Source: Basidiobolus meristosporus CBS 931.73
Taxonomy: Eukaryota; Basidiobolomycota; Basidiobolomycetes; Basidiobolales; Basidiobolaceae
DNA: 64,000 nucleotides
Direction: 5' to 3'
NCBI GenBank assembly: GCA_002104905.1
Contig: MCFE01000219.1
Coordinates: 1 to 64,000, forward strand
A program made the translations under genes and the position numbers. Shown piece after piece: positions 28,713 through 40,512 of the stretch; within the stretch, counting starts at the first letter, position 1, and the number at the start of each line of letters is the position of its first letter. The notes below the pieces were generated by a model. That model saw nothing but the letters and a program-made list of their open reading frames with translations, did not search any database and was not told the origin of the DNA.

Positions 28713-29870
28713 CCGCCAAGGATAAATTTTGCATAGGTCCACACAGATCTGAGTGAATTAGATCTAATTTTTTCTTAGTTTTGATTAACCCAGAGCTCTT
28801 GAATGGTTGTCTGGCTTGTTTCCCATATATGCAGGCTTCACAGTGCTCCAAATTAGCTGGGGGATCAATTTTCACTCCAGAAATTAGCTGATCTTTGATC
28901 ATTTTACGCAAATAATCAAAATTGATGTGTCCAAGTCTCCTGTGCCAAAGCATTGGTGTTTCTTCATTTAAGTTACTTATATTGGCTTCCAGATATGATG
29001 GAATATAAGTCAACTTGTATAGATTCTGATCTCTGATGCCCAAAGCAATATGAGCACCATTTTGATCAGTGATCTGCATCCAGAATTGTCAAAACTGAAA
29101 CTGAGTCCTTCTGCTGTGGCCTTGCTTACAGAGAGTAGGTTCTTGGCTATTTCTGGTACATAGAGTACTTCTTTAAAGGTCAGTGTATGGCTTCCTTCAC
29201 TGCTTCTTAAGGTTTACTTGGATAGTTCCTTCTCCCACTGCATCAAGTGTTCTATTGTCACCCATGAAAACCTTCTTAATTGGAATTTCTTGATATTGGG
29301 TAAAAAGTTCTTTTTGGTGTGTAAAGTGTTGAGAAGCTCCAGAGTCAATATACCACGTCTGAGAATCCTTGTTTGTGGTCATATTTAGTGCAGATATGAA
29401 TAGTCTATCTTCAGTTGTTGCAGCATTTCCATATTCAGGCTTCTTTTGCTGATAATCTCTCTTTTTGAAACACCGGTCTGATGTGTGTCCTTTCCTTTTG
29501 CAGTAGTTGCAAAATAGGTTGCTGTTGCCTTTGTAGGGTCTTGGGTACCTCCTTTGTTGGTTATCATTGCTTATTAAAGCATTTTCTTCTTCCTTCTTAT
29601 TGGCGCTTGATTTTCTTAATTCTTCATCCAGGAGCCTTCCATATACGTAATTTAAGGTCAAATCTTCAGTTCTGGACTCTAGGGCTGATACAAGGCCCTG
29701 AAACCTGTCTGTCAGGCTATTCAGGATGGTAACTATCACATCCTCATCAGTAGTTGGTACGCCCACAGATTCCATCTCATCTACCAGCAGGGTAATTCTG
29801 TTAATTAGATTTTTCATTTCTTCTCCTGGCAGCATCTTTGTAGTAAAGAATTTTCTTCTCAGATACATTT
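28713..29870 (-). pseudogene. Copia 2 gag (C-terminal), protease and integrase zinc domain
   Basis: 29868-29197 (223 aa) carries the Gag C-terminal half, the CCHC knuckle CNYCKRKGHTSDRC and the protease signature WYIDSGASQHF. After a frameshift near 29100-29200, 29079-28708 gives the integrase HHCC domain ('LWHRRLGHINFDYLRKM...HCEACIYGKQ') and 'LDLIHSDLCGPM' with the first catalytic Asp, ending at the solo LTR. Confidence 0.9.
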
Positions 29871-30187
29871 TCTTGGCAGCTGAACATGACTGGTAGGTGT
29901 CTTCTAATGCTTTCCAGGCATTCTTTGCCTGTTTTTGCTCTTGAGCATTGAATTAGCAATTTGTCCTTGACATTAAGGCAAATGCAGTTAAAGGCACTTT
30001 GTTCTTTCTTCTGGTACTTCAAGGCTTCCTCTCCCACGTTTTTAGGAGGGCATTCTTCTCCTATGACAATATCCCAAAGGCCTCTTTCTTGCAGCAGCAT
30101 CTTCATCTTCACCTTCCACACTTGGTAGTTAGATCCATCCAACTTTTCAGCAGAGGGAAAAATTCCAGTAATAGCAGTAGTAGACAT
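29801..30187 (-). pseudogene. Copia 2 gag, N-terminal part
   Basis: The probable start ATG is at 30187-30185 ('MSTTAITGIFPSAEKLDG'), 19 bp inside the primer site. 'NYQVWKVKMKMLLQERGLWDIV' is the copia Gag motif, followed by 'KKEQSAFNCICLNVKDKLL'. A frameshift at about 29955 (near the run TTTTTGC) takes it out of register with the following part. Confidence 0.88.
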
Positions 30188-30205
30188 TGCAGAGAGTGAC
30201 AGCTT

Positions 30206-30218
30206 GGGGCTCATAACC
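30206..30218 (-). other. Primer-binding site of copia 2, internal initiator tRNA-Met type
   Basis: GGTTATGAGCCCC read on the minus strand directly after the 5' LTR, identical to copia 1 at 9228-9240. It is complementary to the anticodon arm of initiator tRNA-Met. Confidence 0.75.
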
Positions 30219-30567
30219 TGTTGTAAGAGTCTTGGAGATATTGGAAGTGATTGGGAGAACAAGTAGATTATGTGGTTTTCACTTAATGATTTTTTGAATG
30301 TAAAAGTAGTATTTATACTTTTACCTGGTCTTGGCATTACAAACACGTAGAATAGGTTAAGGAAGGTCCCAAGAACATGTGTACAAAGTTTGGGGCTGTT
30401 TGGACAACTTTGAGAATTTTCATGCTCTGGGTACCTGGTATTTTGGTGAAAATATTCTAAGTAAATCCCGACAAGGAATTTGGTCAGTATTTTCTAGGAT
30501 TTGAAGGTAATGATCTAAGTGACTAAGTTAGGTGAATATTTAGGTGGAAATACAAATTTTTACAACA
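30219..30567 (-). repeat. Copia 2 5' LTR
   Basis: 349 bp; differs from 24896-25244 at three positions (near 30293, 30383 and 30424). Confidence 0.95.
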
Positions 30568-30601
30568 TTGACTACTATGTGTTCTGTATGACATAACATT
30601 C

Positions 30602-31489
30602 TTGGGTGAATTGCATGTCTGGGTCTGGAGCATTTGTCCTTCAAAGTTGGAAATTCTTGATCTTTCACTTGTGTGTTACAATAGCAAAAAGCAAAATAAT
30701 GAAATGAGTGCAATATTGGTTCAGAGATATTGTAGTAATGGAATACTTTCCATTACCACAGATAAAGGAAAAGGTAAAGGGAAAAAGGTCTACCCAAGCC
30801 TGAGACAGGGAGGCATGCAAAAAAAACTGCAGTTCTTGCCAATTAATGCCACAAGCCAGGAACAGACTGAATCCCATCATAGCCAAGAAGAATTACCAAC
30901 AAGAAAACAGCTGCTTTCACAAGAGTTGGAAGCGCAGACAGTTGAGCTACACTCCAGCAAGGTAGATGAGTTTGCTGAAAAAGGCAATTTGTCTACCACA
31001 GCCTCCACAGCCTCCATTGTTGACAGAGTGGAGATCCCACTGAAAGATAAAGCTACAATGTCAAGAGCTCAAAAGACTATCACAATGCCTTCAGTGGAGT
31101 TTTGGAACATGAATAGGCATACCAAGAGGTTGCAGCACTTCTTCAAGAGCAGTGCTCAAGAAAACACACTGGAATATTGCAAGGATTTATTACAAAGACT
31201 GGCAGATGAGGAGCTAGACCTTGCAGTGCTGGCTGAAGACCAGGACATGCGGGAACCAGTGAATGAACAGTGGCATAAAGCCATTGGGTTCCCACCAAAG
31301 TTGTGTAACCAGAGCATTACAGCAGAAATACTTATTGAGTGGTGGATTTTAATGGAGTTACTTGTTGAGTGTGGGGTTGGGCTTAATGTTAGTGTAGGGT
31401 ATAGAGACTTGTATAGGTCAATACAATTGGCAATTGAGGTACAACCAAGTTTCAACAGAAATAAATCAATTTGTATGCATGAAAAGTAA
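30602..31489 (+). CDS. Intact uncharacterised ORF of the Tnp2-type transposon family (copy C)
   Basis: 295 aa. Residues from about 80 on match decayed copies at 11099-10516 (minus) and 17880-18480 (plus), for example 'HFFKSSAQENTLEYCKDLLQRLADEELDL', 'VNEQWHKAIGFPPKLC' and 'ECGVGLNVSVGYRDLYRSIQ'. The first 50 residues have no counterpart there and may be outside the real protein. Mostly charged and helical, with no recognised domain and no zinc-binding pattern. It is followed at 31777-31790 by the family terminus motif and then by a Tnp2 remnant on the same strand. I propose an accessory transposition protein; nothing beyond association supports that. Confidence 0.5.
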   Translation: MGELHVWVWSICPSKLEILDLSLVCYNSKKQNNEMSAILVQRYCSNGILSITTDKGKGKGKKVYPSLRQGGMQKKLQFLPINATSQEQTESHHSQEELPTRKQLLSQELEAQTVELHSSKVDEFAEKGNLSTTASTASIVDRVEIPLKDKATMSRAQKTITMPSVEFWNMNRHTKRLQHFFKSSAQENTLEYCKDLLQRLADEELDLAVLAEDQDMREPVNEQWHKAIGFPPKLCNQSITAEILIEWWILMELLVECGVGLNVSVGYRDLYRSIQLAIEVQPSFNRNKSICMHEK

Positions 31490-31790
31490 GAGATACGGTT
31501 GAGGAAGTAAAGAGTGTGAAAAGAGGCAATAGCCAATCAATTCACACAAACATAGGAGGCAATAGAGTGTTCAGGATCAGAATGTGAGCAAATTGGCAGG
31601 GAACCAATCAAAAGCCACTTATACATTGTTTTGATGAAAAATTTTAACAAAGTTTTTTGTGAAATCTGGGGTGCAATTATTTTTCAACAGTCTCTGGACG
31701 GTGTCCTGACAAGATCTGTACCTCTTAGTCACAGGACATTAACTTTGTGACGGCCTTTTGATGGCATCATGTCAATAATTTTTCATAGGG

Positions 31791-34400
31791 GGAAGTAAAG
31801 GCTACTTTCAAAGTATGTATGACCATGCTTTTGTCTTGGTACTTGATGAGTTCTCATTAAACAAGTACTCTGCCAGCAAATTCTGCTAGCCACTGATTAT
31901 CTTCAACCTAACTCTGCTGCCAATCTTGCAGCATCAGAACAGAAATCGGATGGTATTTTCACTGATATCTAAGGCCAATCATTATTGAATCAGGATAGCT
32001 ACTTGAATCCATTGCTAGATGTGTTTTGTATGCTATCCAGCAGAATACTAGTTAACAACTATCAACTCAAAGTTTGTATTATTACCTGCATTGGATATAC
32101 CATGGCCTTAAGTAAGATGGCCAGCTTTTCTGGGCACAATGGATGGTATTGCTGTCAATTGTGCAAGATCCAGGGGATTTATTCCATAATTCACACATTA
32201 TTATTATCCCACCACCAATACTGAGAGCATCATCTTCTCACAAAGAGAACTGACAGAAGTCAGCGTGCAATTGCTGCAAAGCTGGCAACTATAAGCCATT
32301 GATCAGAATATGGAATTAATCAAAACCAGGGTGTCATGATCACATGACAATCATGAACACCCATGCCAAGTTTCAGCTTCATAGCTCAATTTCTAAGAGA
32401 TTCCTTCTGGAACCTTCTACCACCTTCAAGAAAGTTCCTGACCCTTCCAAACCACTGTTACACAATGGAACATTCCATGGAAGCTTCCCATTGTATTTTT
32501 CATAGTCCAGTACCATATATGGAAATACCAGGTCACATGACTTAGTCACATGATCAGGTGACCTAATCCACTTCCCCATCCTGTCTCAGTGCCGTGTCAT
32601 CTATGTCATTATCCCCAGCACCATTGCTGTGCCTCACCCCACAACCCCATTAGTATTAGCCAATATCTCTTGGCATCAGTATAACAAAAAAAGTGTATAT
32701 AGTCCTATCCCCCCTTAAGTATTCCTCAGTCTGATAAACACAGGTCTTGAATAAACAGCCTTGCCTTGAATCCTGCCTTGCCTTGATGGTCCACACCTAA
32801 GTTCTTTCCTGCCATGCCTAGCTTTTCCTCCTGCCTTGTGTCTATTCATTACACAGGGACACTAAAGATAGTAGGAATCTGTTGCAGCAAGAGCTTCCCA
32901 TTGGGAGCAATGCATTTGCTCTTCAACAATACATATGTTAGGACTGTATGATCTGGATATTTATTGATTTAAGTGGCCTTCTGAAGCTATTTCTGCCCTA
33001 AGTACATTGGAAGCTTTAGCAGTCATATGTAAACATTGTAGGAATATCTATCCCAAAGCAGATCACCAATGTCAACTTGGCCCATTTGGAGCTTTTATGT
33101 AAGGAGTTCTTGACAGGGTTTGGGCAGCCATACCACTGGAATAAAGCTAACCATGTAGATCTCTACCACTACTGCATCCATTCTTGACTCCATCTTGCTT
33201 GGTGTGTGGAGAATACTGGACCTTGCTTCACTCTTTAGGAGTTTTCTATGAAGTGGATGTGAGGAGAGATAAGATGTGGAGTCAAGTTGCAAGTTCTACC
33301 ATATCCCAAACTCTTCAGAACATAACCTTAAAGTCTGTCATCAATGTGTTCAGTTAGCATGTGAATGACAGCCAGAAAGAATTAGATAATACTGAGGGCA
33401 GATGTGCACATGGACACACCTATGCCTTAAACATTAAGAAGCTAAGAAGCCCCAATGCATTGGTAATCAGTTAAGCAATGCAAAGTTCAGTTGGATGCAA
33501 CTAGCAGCAAATACCTATTAGGACAACTTTACTAATGTATGCCAGGCTCCTCCTGGGTACCAGTTGATTTCTATATCATTCAATATGGAATTCATTCAAA
33601 CAAGAGCCAGAGCATACCCATTAAGGGGACTAGGATTCAGCAGGGAGAAGGAATATATTTGCCAAGTACCAAAAAAACTTGTAAATATTCAAGAGGTATT
33701 TATGGCAAAAGTGGTGGCACCAAGCATATGCTTGCAAGATGTTTATGTTACCTATAATACAAGGTATATGGTAACTTGGCAAGTATCACATGGAAAAGCC
33801 ATAAAGTTGAGGTGATAGAAGCATGTCAATTGCAGCAGGTGTGCACATATGTAGCAGTTAGTCAGCAGGATGCCATAGTCTTTTTAATTCAAGCTCTGTG
33901 TGGAATGCCAACAACAGTAGTGGGTAAGCAAATAGATTAGGGTGATTCTATAATGAGATATATGAATGTTACTAGGGGGTGGCAAAAGGAAAAACTATTT
34001 GGTAAACTGGTACAGTAGCATTATACAGTACTAGCTGTAGGCTGCCATGCTGCTGGTATAATGCTAACTGATGTCCAAATCAAGGCTGTCAAAATGCCAT
34101 TAAGTTTTTTTCCATATAGGGAATATGCAAATACTGGCTGGTTGGGTCCAGTCAAATAAGTGTAAGCTGCAATATGACTGTTAGAATGCCATTTAAATCC
34201 CATTGAAGAACCACCTAAACTCTGTTAAGTTTACTAACCTATTTGGCAGTAAAATCAGTAAAACACTGCCACAATCCCATCATAAGATTGTTAGGAGGGT
34301 CATTAGTTTCAAACTGTTGGTATTATCACAGCCCCATTGCAGGATCTTAATATCTGCTCCAGATTGGATCTACCTGCAAGACAAGTAATTTTTCATAGGG
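31791..34400 (+). pseudogene. Tnp2 (Transposase_21) transposon remnant, copy C
   Basis: The plus strand keeps scattered Tnp2 pieces: 31985-32224 ('YLNPLLDVFCMLSSRI', 'ITCIGYTMALSKMASF', 'HNGWYCCQLCKIQGI') and, after the solo LTR insertion, DNA similar to the 3' half of copy B (about 32870-33480). The tail 33540-33850 matches 14437-14694 of copy A reversed. It ends with AGTAATTTTTCATAGGG at about 34384-34400, abutting the copia fragment. Heavily mutated. Confidence 0.62.
32332..32853 (+). mobile_element. 522-bp solo LTR with CAGGG duplication
   Basis: Begins TGTCATGATCACATGACAA and ends TTCATTACA, flanked by an exact 5-bp duplication CAGGG (32327-32331 and 32854-32858). Copy B of Tnp2 lacks it at the same site. 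It has GTGTATATAGTCC (about 32690-32702) and TTGAATAAACAG (about 32748) in promoter-to-polyA order on the plus strand. It is unrelated by eye to the other LTRs here. Confidence 0.88.
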
Positions 34401-36370
34401 TTTGAGGAAAGTATTCCACCATTGTCAGGGCTTATTTTCTTGATTCTTTTCACCAGCTTTTCTTTCCGTTATGACTTTAAGCTCCCCAAGCCTAGATAGT
34501 GCTTCTAATTTTCTTTCCAGGAAGTAGACTCAAATGTGTCTGGTACAATATCAATAAATGTGATTAAACACTTCATTCTACCAATGGACAAATTTTGCAT
34601 AGGTCAACACAGATCTGGGTAAGTTAGATTAGTTTTCTTTGTAGTCTTGAATAACCCAGAGCTATTGAACAGTTGTCTGGCTTGTTTCCCATTTATGCAG
34701 GCTTCACAGTGCTCAAAATTAGCAGAGGGAGCAATTTTTACTCCAGAAGTTAGCTGATATTCAACCATCTGGTGCAAATAATAAAAATTTATGTCCAAAT
34801 CTCCTGTGCCAAAGCTTTGGTGTTACTTTGTTCAAGTTACCTATATTGGCTTCCAGACATGATGGAATATAAGCTAACCTGTACAGATTCTGATCTGTGA
34901 CACCCAAAGCAATATGAACATCATTTTGATCAGTGATTCTGCATGCAAAATTGTCAAAACTAAATTGATTTATTTGGCTGTTGCCTTGCCTATGGATAGC
35001 AGATTCTTGGCTATTTCTGGTACATGGAGTACTTCTTGGAAGGTAAATATGTTGCTTCCTTCACTACTTCCAAGGTTTACTTGAATAGTTGAACTGTTCT
35101 ATCATCACCCATGAAAACCTTTTCAAATAGAGTTACTTGATATTGGGCAAAAAGTTCACTTTGGTGTGTAAAGTGTGAAGATGCTCCAGAGTCAACATAC
35201 CACCTCTGAGACTGCTTGTTTGTGCGCATTTTTAGTGCAAATATTACTATTCTATCCTCACCTGTTGCAGTATTTCAATATTCAGGCTTTTTCTGCTGAT
35301 TGACTTTCTTTTAGAGCAGCAGTTTGATGGGTGTCCTTTCCTTTTGCTGTAGCTGCAATAAAGTTGATGTTGCCTTTAAAGGGTCTTGAGTACCTCCTTT
35401 GCTGGTTATCATTGCTTATTAGAGCATTTTCTGCTTCCTTCTTATTTGCACTGGATTTTCTTAATTACTCATCAAGGAGCCTCCCATATATATAATTCAA
35501 GATCAAGTTTTCAGTTCTGGGCACTATGGCTGATACAAGGCCCAGAAATCTGTCTGTCAGGCTATTCAGTAGGGTAACTATCACATCTTCATCAGTAGTT
35601 GATATGCCCACTGATTTCATCACCCCACCCAACAGTGTAGTTTTATTAATGAAATTTCTCATTTCTTCTCCTGGCAGCATCTTTGTAGTAAGGGATTTTT
35701 GTCTGAGATACAATTTCTTAGCATCTGAACATGACTGGTAGGTGTCATCCAATGCCTCCCAGACACTCTTTACCATTTTTGCTCTTGAGCATTGATTAGC
35801 AATTTGTCTTTAGCATTAAAGCAAATGCAGTAAAGGACACTTTGTTCTTTGTTCAGGTACTTTAAGTCATCCTTTCCCACGTTTTTAGGAGGGCATTCTT
35901 CTCCTATGACAATATCCCAAAGGCCTCTTTCTTGTAGCAGCATCTTCATCTTCATCTTCATCTTCAACTTCCACACTTGGTAGTTAGATCCATCCAACTT
36001 TTCAGCAAAGGGAAAAATTCCAGTAATAACAGTAGTAGACATTGCAGAGAGTGACAGCTTGGGGCTCATGACCTGTTGTAAGAGTCTTGGAAATATTGGA
36101 AGTGATTGGGAGAACAAGTAGATTATGTGGTTCTCACCTAATGATTAATTGAATGTACAAGTAGTATTTATATTTTTACATGGTCTTGGCATAACAAACA
36201 TGAAGAATAGGTTAAGGAAGGTTCCAAGAACATGTGTGCAAAGTTTGGGGCTGTTTGGACAACTTTGAGAATTTTCATGTTCTGGGTACCTGGTATTTTG
36301 GTGAAAATATTCTAAGTAAATCCCGACAAGGAATTTGGTCAGTATTCTCTAGGATATGAAGGTAATAATC
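34401..36370 (-). pseudogene. Truncated copia element, relative of copia 2 (copy 3)
   Basis: From right to left: partial 5' LTR 36074-36370, primer site with one change (GGTCATGAGCCCC, 36061-36073), gag from ATG 36042-36040 (36117-35770 and 35776-35465 open), knuckle and protease traces near 35150-35340, and integrase zinc domain 34798-34604. It stops inside the integrase core at 34401, where a Tnp2 terminus abuts. RT, RNase H and the 3' LTR are missing. More mutated than copia 2, so older. Confidence 0.88.
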
Positions 36371-36870
36371 AATCCAAGATGCTGTGTGCAAAGTTTGGAG
36401 GCTTTTACACAAGCTTGAGAGCATTAATAACTTCCTGACCTTCACTAATTCTAAGAATAAGCTAATATCTTACAAACTAAATCTTAGATAAATAATTCAT
36501 ATCTTGGCAATAACCTAGGTAGAATTTGATGTTATGTGCATGGTTTAGGTGTAAACTAAATACCTAAAACACTTCCCAGCTAAATTCTTTCCAGGACCTA
36601 TACAGAGTGTTTTAGCTGTCTTCACTTGCCAATTTAGGGGAGTAAACTAGTATACTTTTATATCATGGCATACAGTCAAACACTCGAATCAATACACTTT
36701 TGTTACTACAGATATATGCTGTTTAACTTTGTGGTTGTATACCAAATTTTCAAATGGTTATTGTGCAAAGAATCGATCGCAGGCTAATGAAATATCACGT
36801 GTACTCGCTCGTTAACATATATATATATATCTTGACTAAGCCCGAAGAAACCTGCGGAGTATGCTTGAAA
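36371..36870. other. Boundary between repeat block and host genes
   Basis: AT-rich, no gene seen. From about 36750 the composition shifts towards the host pattern; the final 100 bp is the presumed promoter of the RAD1 homologue (a TATATATATAT run lies at 36820-36830). Confidence 0.6.
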
Positions 36871-39800
36871 ATGACCTTGGGATTAGAGTACCATCGTCAA
36901 ATCTTTGCCGAATTATTGTCAGCTGATGGGCTGCTCATCCTAGCGCGAGGATTAGGTCTAAGAAGGATATTGTGCAACTTTTTGAAACTCCACGCAGATC
37001 CAAAGAACCTTGTTCTGTTAATTAATACTGAGACGGATGAAGAGCAACAAATAAGAGAAGAACTTAATTGTCTTGGTTGTAATAAACCAGGCTTAAAAGT
37101 GATCAATAACGAAACTAGTGTGAGCGAGAGGTTAGTATCGTCAACGGCGACCAACAATTCAATAATAGACTGAATGATCTCACCTTTACTGCCAACAAGA
37201 ACCGAAGTGTATCTTTCCGGGGGAATCTTATCTGTTACCTCAAGAATCCTGGTAGTGGATTTACTTACCAAGCGCATACCAACCCATTTAATTACTGGTA
37301 TATTAGTAAATCACGCTCACAAGTATGTGACCTGCAGTGACCTCCAGCTTAGTATTCTACTCACGCGTCTTTCTAGGATTACAGAGTTGTCATTAGAGGC
37401 CTTTATCCTGAGATTGTTTAGAGAAGAAAACAAGGTATAACAATGAAATCTATCTTATTCAGGCTCGTTTTCTTACGGGCAAAATTGATAAATGTAGGAG
37501 GGCTTTATCAAGGCATTCTCTGATTCACCTGAATCCTTCACAACGGGTTTCGCTCCACTGGAGAAAACACTGAAACTCCTTTTCTTACGCAAAGTGTACT
37601 TGTGGCCAAGGTTACTTCCCTATCTCGTGACTAGTCAAGCAGATAGGTAGGCTAAACATTTTGTAGGTTTCATGTAGCTATTAAAGAGAGCTTGGAAGAT
37701 TCTAAGGCAGAAGTAATTGAACTTCAGCAATCTCTAACAAAGAATATGGAAGACATACAGAATGCAATTATTGATTGTATCCAAGCATGTTTATCAGAAC
37801 TGAAGCGATCCAATCCCACGGTAAGGCTCGTCTTTACCACTAATATTGCTAATGGAAACTTACCTATTCTAGATCGATGTTGATAGCTTCACGGTGGAGA
37901 ACGCTCTTTTCAAATCATTTGATGTTATTGTGCGAAAGCAACTAGATCCAATTTGGCATCGTGTTAGCTATAAGACTAAACAGCTAGTGGGCGACTTAAA
38001 AACACTTCGACGTCTCATATCGTAAGGAACTTCTTCAAACAAACACTGAATCGGAATCACCACTAATAGCTTGCTATCTCAGATACCTTGTCAATTATGA
38101 TTGTGTCACTTTCAATAGTTTTTTGGAAACCATTTTAGCTAGCAACTCGCCCACCGCGAATATTGGGAAAAACATTACGCAATCACCTTGGCTTTTTACT
38201 GACGCTTCTGATACGCTTTTTACCGTAAGGGATTCTCTGTATCCTCCGTTTCTCATAGGCTAATCGGTTCAACATACTTAGACCGCAAAAAGTAGAGTAT
38301 ACAAAATACAAGAGGGTAGAAACGAACGAGCCAATAGAGCTTTACCTCCAAATATGGTTCCCGTATTGGAAGAATTGCCTAAATGGCAGCTTCTTAGAAG
38401 TATTTTGACGGAAATAGGAAGTGAGACCATCAAAGCCAATTTGCAATGTAAGTCGGATGTCAGGTATCCAAAGTGGTTGAAGTATCTTATTAACATTGAT
38501 GATGGACAGGCACAATATTGATTCTGGTTGAGAATGAACGTACATGTGCCCAGCTTAAGAGTTACCTTGATTCGTTAACTGATGAACCCTCCGATGAACC
38601 CTCGCCTATGTTGTTGAAGCTCTTGAAAAACTACTTTCATTGGAAAAGAGGAATTGCTAGAGTGAGTGGAGGAGTTCCCGAAAAACAATATCAGAGCAAA
38701 GGTAATTTTTTTTTGGGGGGGGGGTTCGCGTAGATTACATAATGATTATTGACTGAGGAATTCAAACAGCACCAGTTCCACAGAACGATGCATCACAACG
38801 AAGCGCCCCTTCTAATAAAAGAAGAAGAGTGCGTGGTGGAGCCAAACCCAACCCAGTCCCTCGTAGTGTAGTTGAGAAAGTTGAAAGAGAGCTATCAGAA
38901 CTTTCGGCCAGGTAGGTCAATTGAGTTCGAAACACAACTGCTTGGTACTCTAACTCTATTCTTTAGTGTTAACAATGATCAAATTGATCATATCAGTAAT
39001 GCTTTGACTCTAATGGAAGAAGACGAGGAGTTTGATATTGAGTCATTCTCGACTTATTTCGGTCTGGTCTCTAAGCCTCACATTATGATCAGACCCTACA
39101 AAGGAGAGGCAGATGCCAGAATGCTGGAAGACCTTCAACCGGAATACATCATCATGTATGATCCCAACCCTACATTTATCCGACAAACGGAAGTAAGCAT
39201 CGATAGCTCTAAACATCTGTAGAGCTTGGTGATTGAATGTTTTATATAGGTGTTTAAGGCGCTGCACCCCGATTCAATGCTTCGGGTCTACTTTTTTATA
39301 TATGACAACTCTGTTGAAGAACAACGGTATCTTAGTCTCATCAGAAAAGAAAAAGACGCATTTGAAAGGTTGATTCACGAAAAATCGGTATGTCCTCCAC
39401 GCCCACAATAATACGCACCTCACGTTAATACTTAATTCGGTTTAGATAATGGCCCTGCCTTCCGAGAGTACTATGACACAACCACAAAACGACACCCTAC
39501 TTGAGACGCTCAATAGCAGGATTGCTGGAGGTGCTGTACAAAGCGCTGCGTCACAGGTTACATTATTCACCGCCAATAAGATTCTGCAACTCGACACCAA
39601 CATTACTTTAATTTTAGGTAATAGTTGATCTCAGAGAATTCCGCAGTTCGTTACCATCGATATTGCATGCGCACAAGCTGAAAATTATCCCGTGTACGCT
39701 GGAAGTTGGCGATTATATTCTAAGCCCCACTATGTGTGTGGAGCGAAAAAGCATATCGGATTTGATAGGTTCTTTGAATTCCGGAAGATTGTAGGTGATT

Positions 39801-40512
39801 GTTTTTCATCAAGTGCTATGATAGACGATACTGATAAAATTCACGCACCAGGTACACTCAAGCTGAGGCAATGTCTGTCCATTATAAGGTGCCTATCCTA
39901 CTCATAGAATTCGATGAAAGCAAATCTTTTTCGCTTCAGGTATCTTTTTCTATTTGCGTGCTATTGAGGATCCACCTTACTTACGCGCCGCTAGTCTCTG
40001 GGCGAGATGAAGTCGGATATTGGCCTTAACGATTTATCTTCAAAATTGGTCTTATTGACCATACACTTCCCGAAACTTAGACTTATATGGTCATCTAGCC
40101 CTCATGCTACCGCTAAAATTTTTGAAGACCTCAAGGTACCTTTTATGCATTGATGTAAGGATCGATAAGTGTACTCAATTGTGATATTCAGAAAAACCAT
40201 GATGAGCCTGATATACACAAAGCAATGACAGTTGGAGTCGAAAGCGTTTCTGAGATCAACAGCTCATACAGTATAACTCCTCAGGTAGATTATATCATTA
40301 ACACTAACAACAAAATGCACACCTGCCAACATACCACTTCTTAGGACGTACTACGCAGTCTACCCGGGATCACCTCTAAAAATTACCGTTTTGTCATGAG
40401 CCAGGTTGAAAATATCCAGGAGCTTAGTGAAATGTCGCTTGAGCGGCTTCAGAAGCTGATCGGAGATGCACCAGGAAAAGAACTCCACGATTTTTTCAGG
40501 AAGACTTTGTAA
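36871..40512 (+). CDS. RAD1: DNA repair endonuclease Rad1/XPF
   Basis: Catalytic half of the XPF-ERCC1 (Rad1-Rad10) structure-specific nuclease that cuts 5' of lesions in nucleotide excision repair and acts in crosslink repair, in the nucleus. The start matches the family: '[25 protein letters not shown]'. A degenerate SF2 helicase-like half follows ('[21 protein letters not shown]', '[12 protein letters not shown]', 'LWPRFHVA'), then the nuclease core '[13 protein letters not shown]', '[26 protein letters not shown]' with the ERKxxxD site intact, and a C-terminal double helix-hairpin-helix ('[15 protein letters not shown]'). My model has 18 exons: introns 37131-37199, 37323-37376, 37435-37497, 37611-37666, 37821-37872, 38022-38082, 38225-38281, 38448-38509, 38702-38769, 38912-38966, 39193-39249, 39388-39445, 39557-39617, 39791-39851, 39940-39994, 40136-40191 and 40285-40344. 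It gives 878 aa, close to human XPF. Looks functional. Confidence 0.96.

Larger units (their letters stand above)
24891..30572 (-). mobile_element. Ty1/copia LTR retrotransposon 2, recent insertion
   Basis: LTRs 24896-25244 and 30219-30567 (349 bp, TGTTGTAAGA...TTTACAACA) differ at only three positions by eye and are flanked by an exact 5-bp duplication TTGAC (24891-24895 and 30568-30572). The minus strand carries gag, zinc knuckle, protease, integrase, RT and RNase H. The integrase is split by a 1071-bp solo LTR (27642-28712), and there is a deletion between RT and RNase H, so the copy cannot move by itself despite its youth. Confidence 0.96.

Noticed and set aside
30602-34400. Copy C inserted as one clean transposon into copia copy 3
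   Set aside because: The right edge abuts copia 3, but no copia sequence lies on the left side and no target duplication is visible, so the junction must be rearranged.
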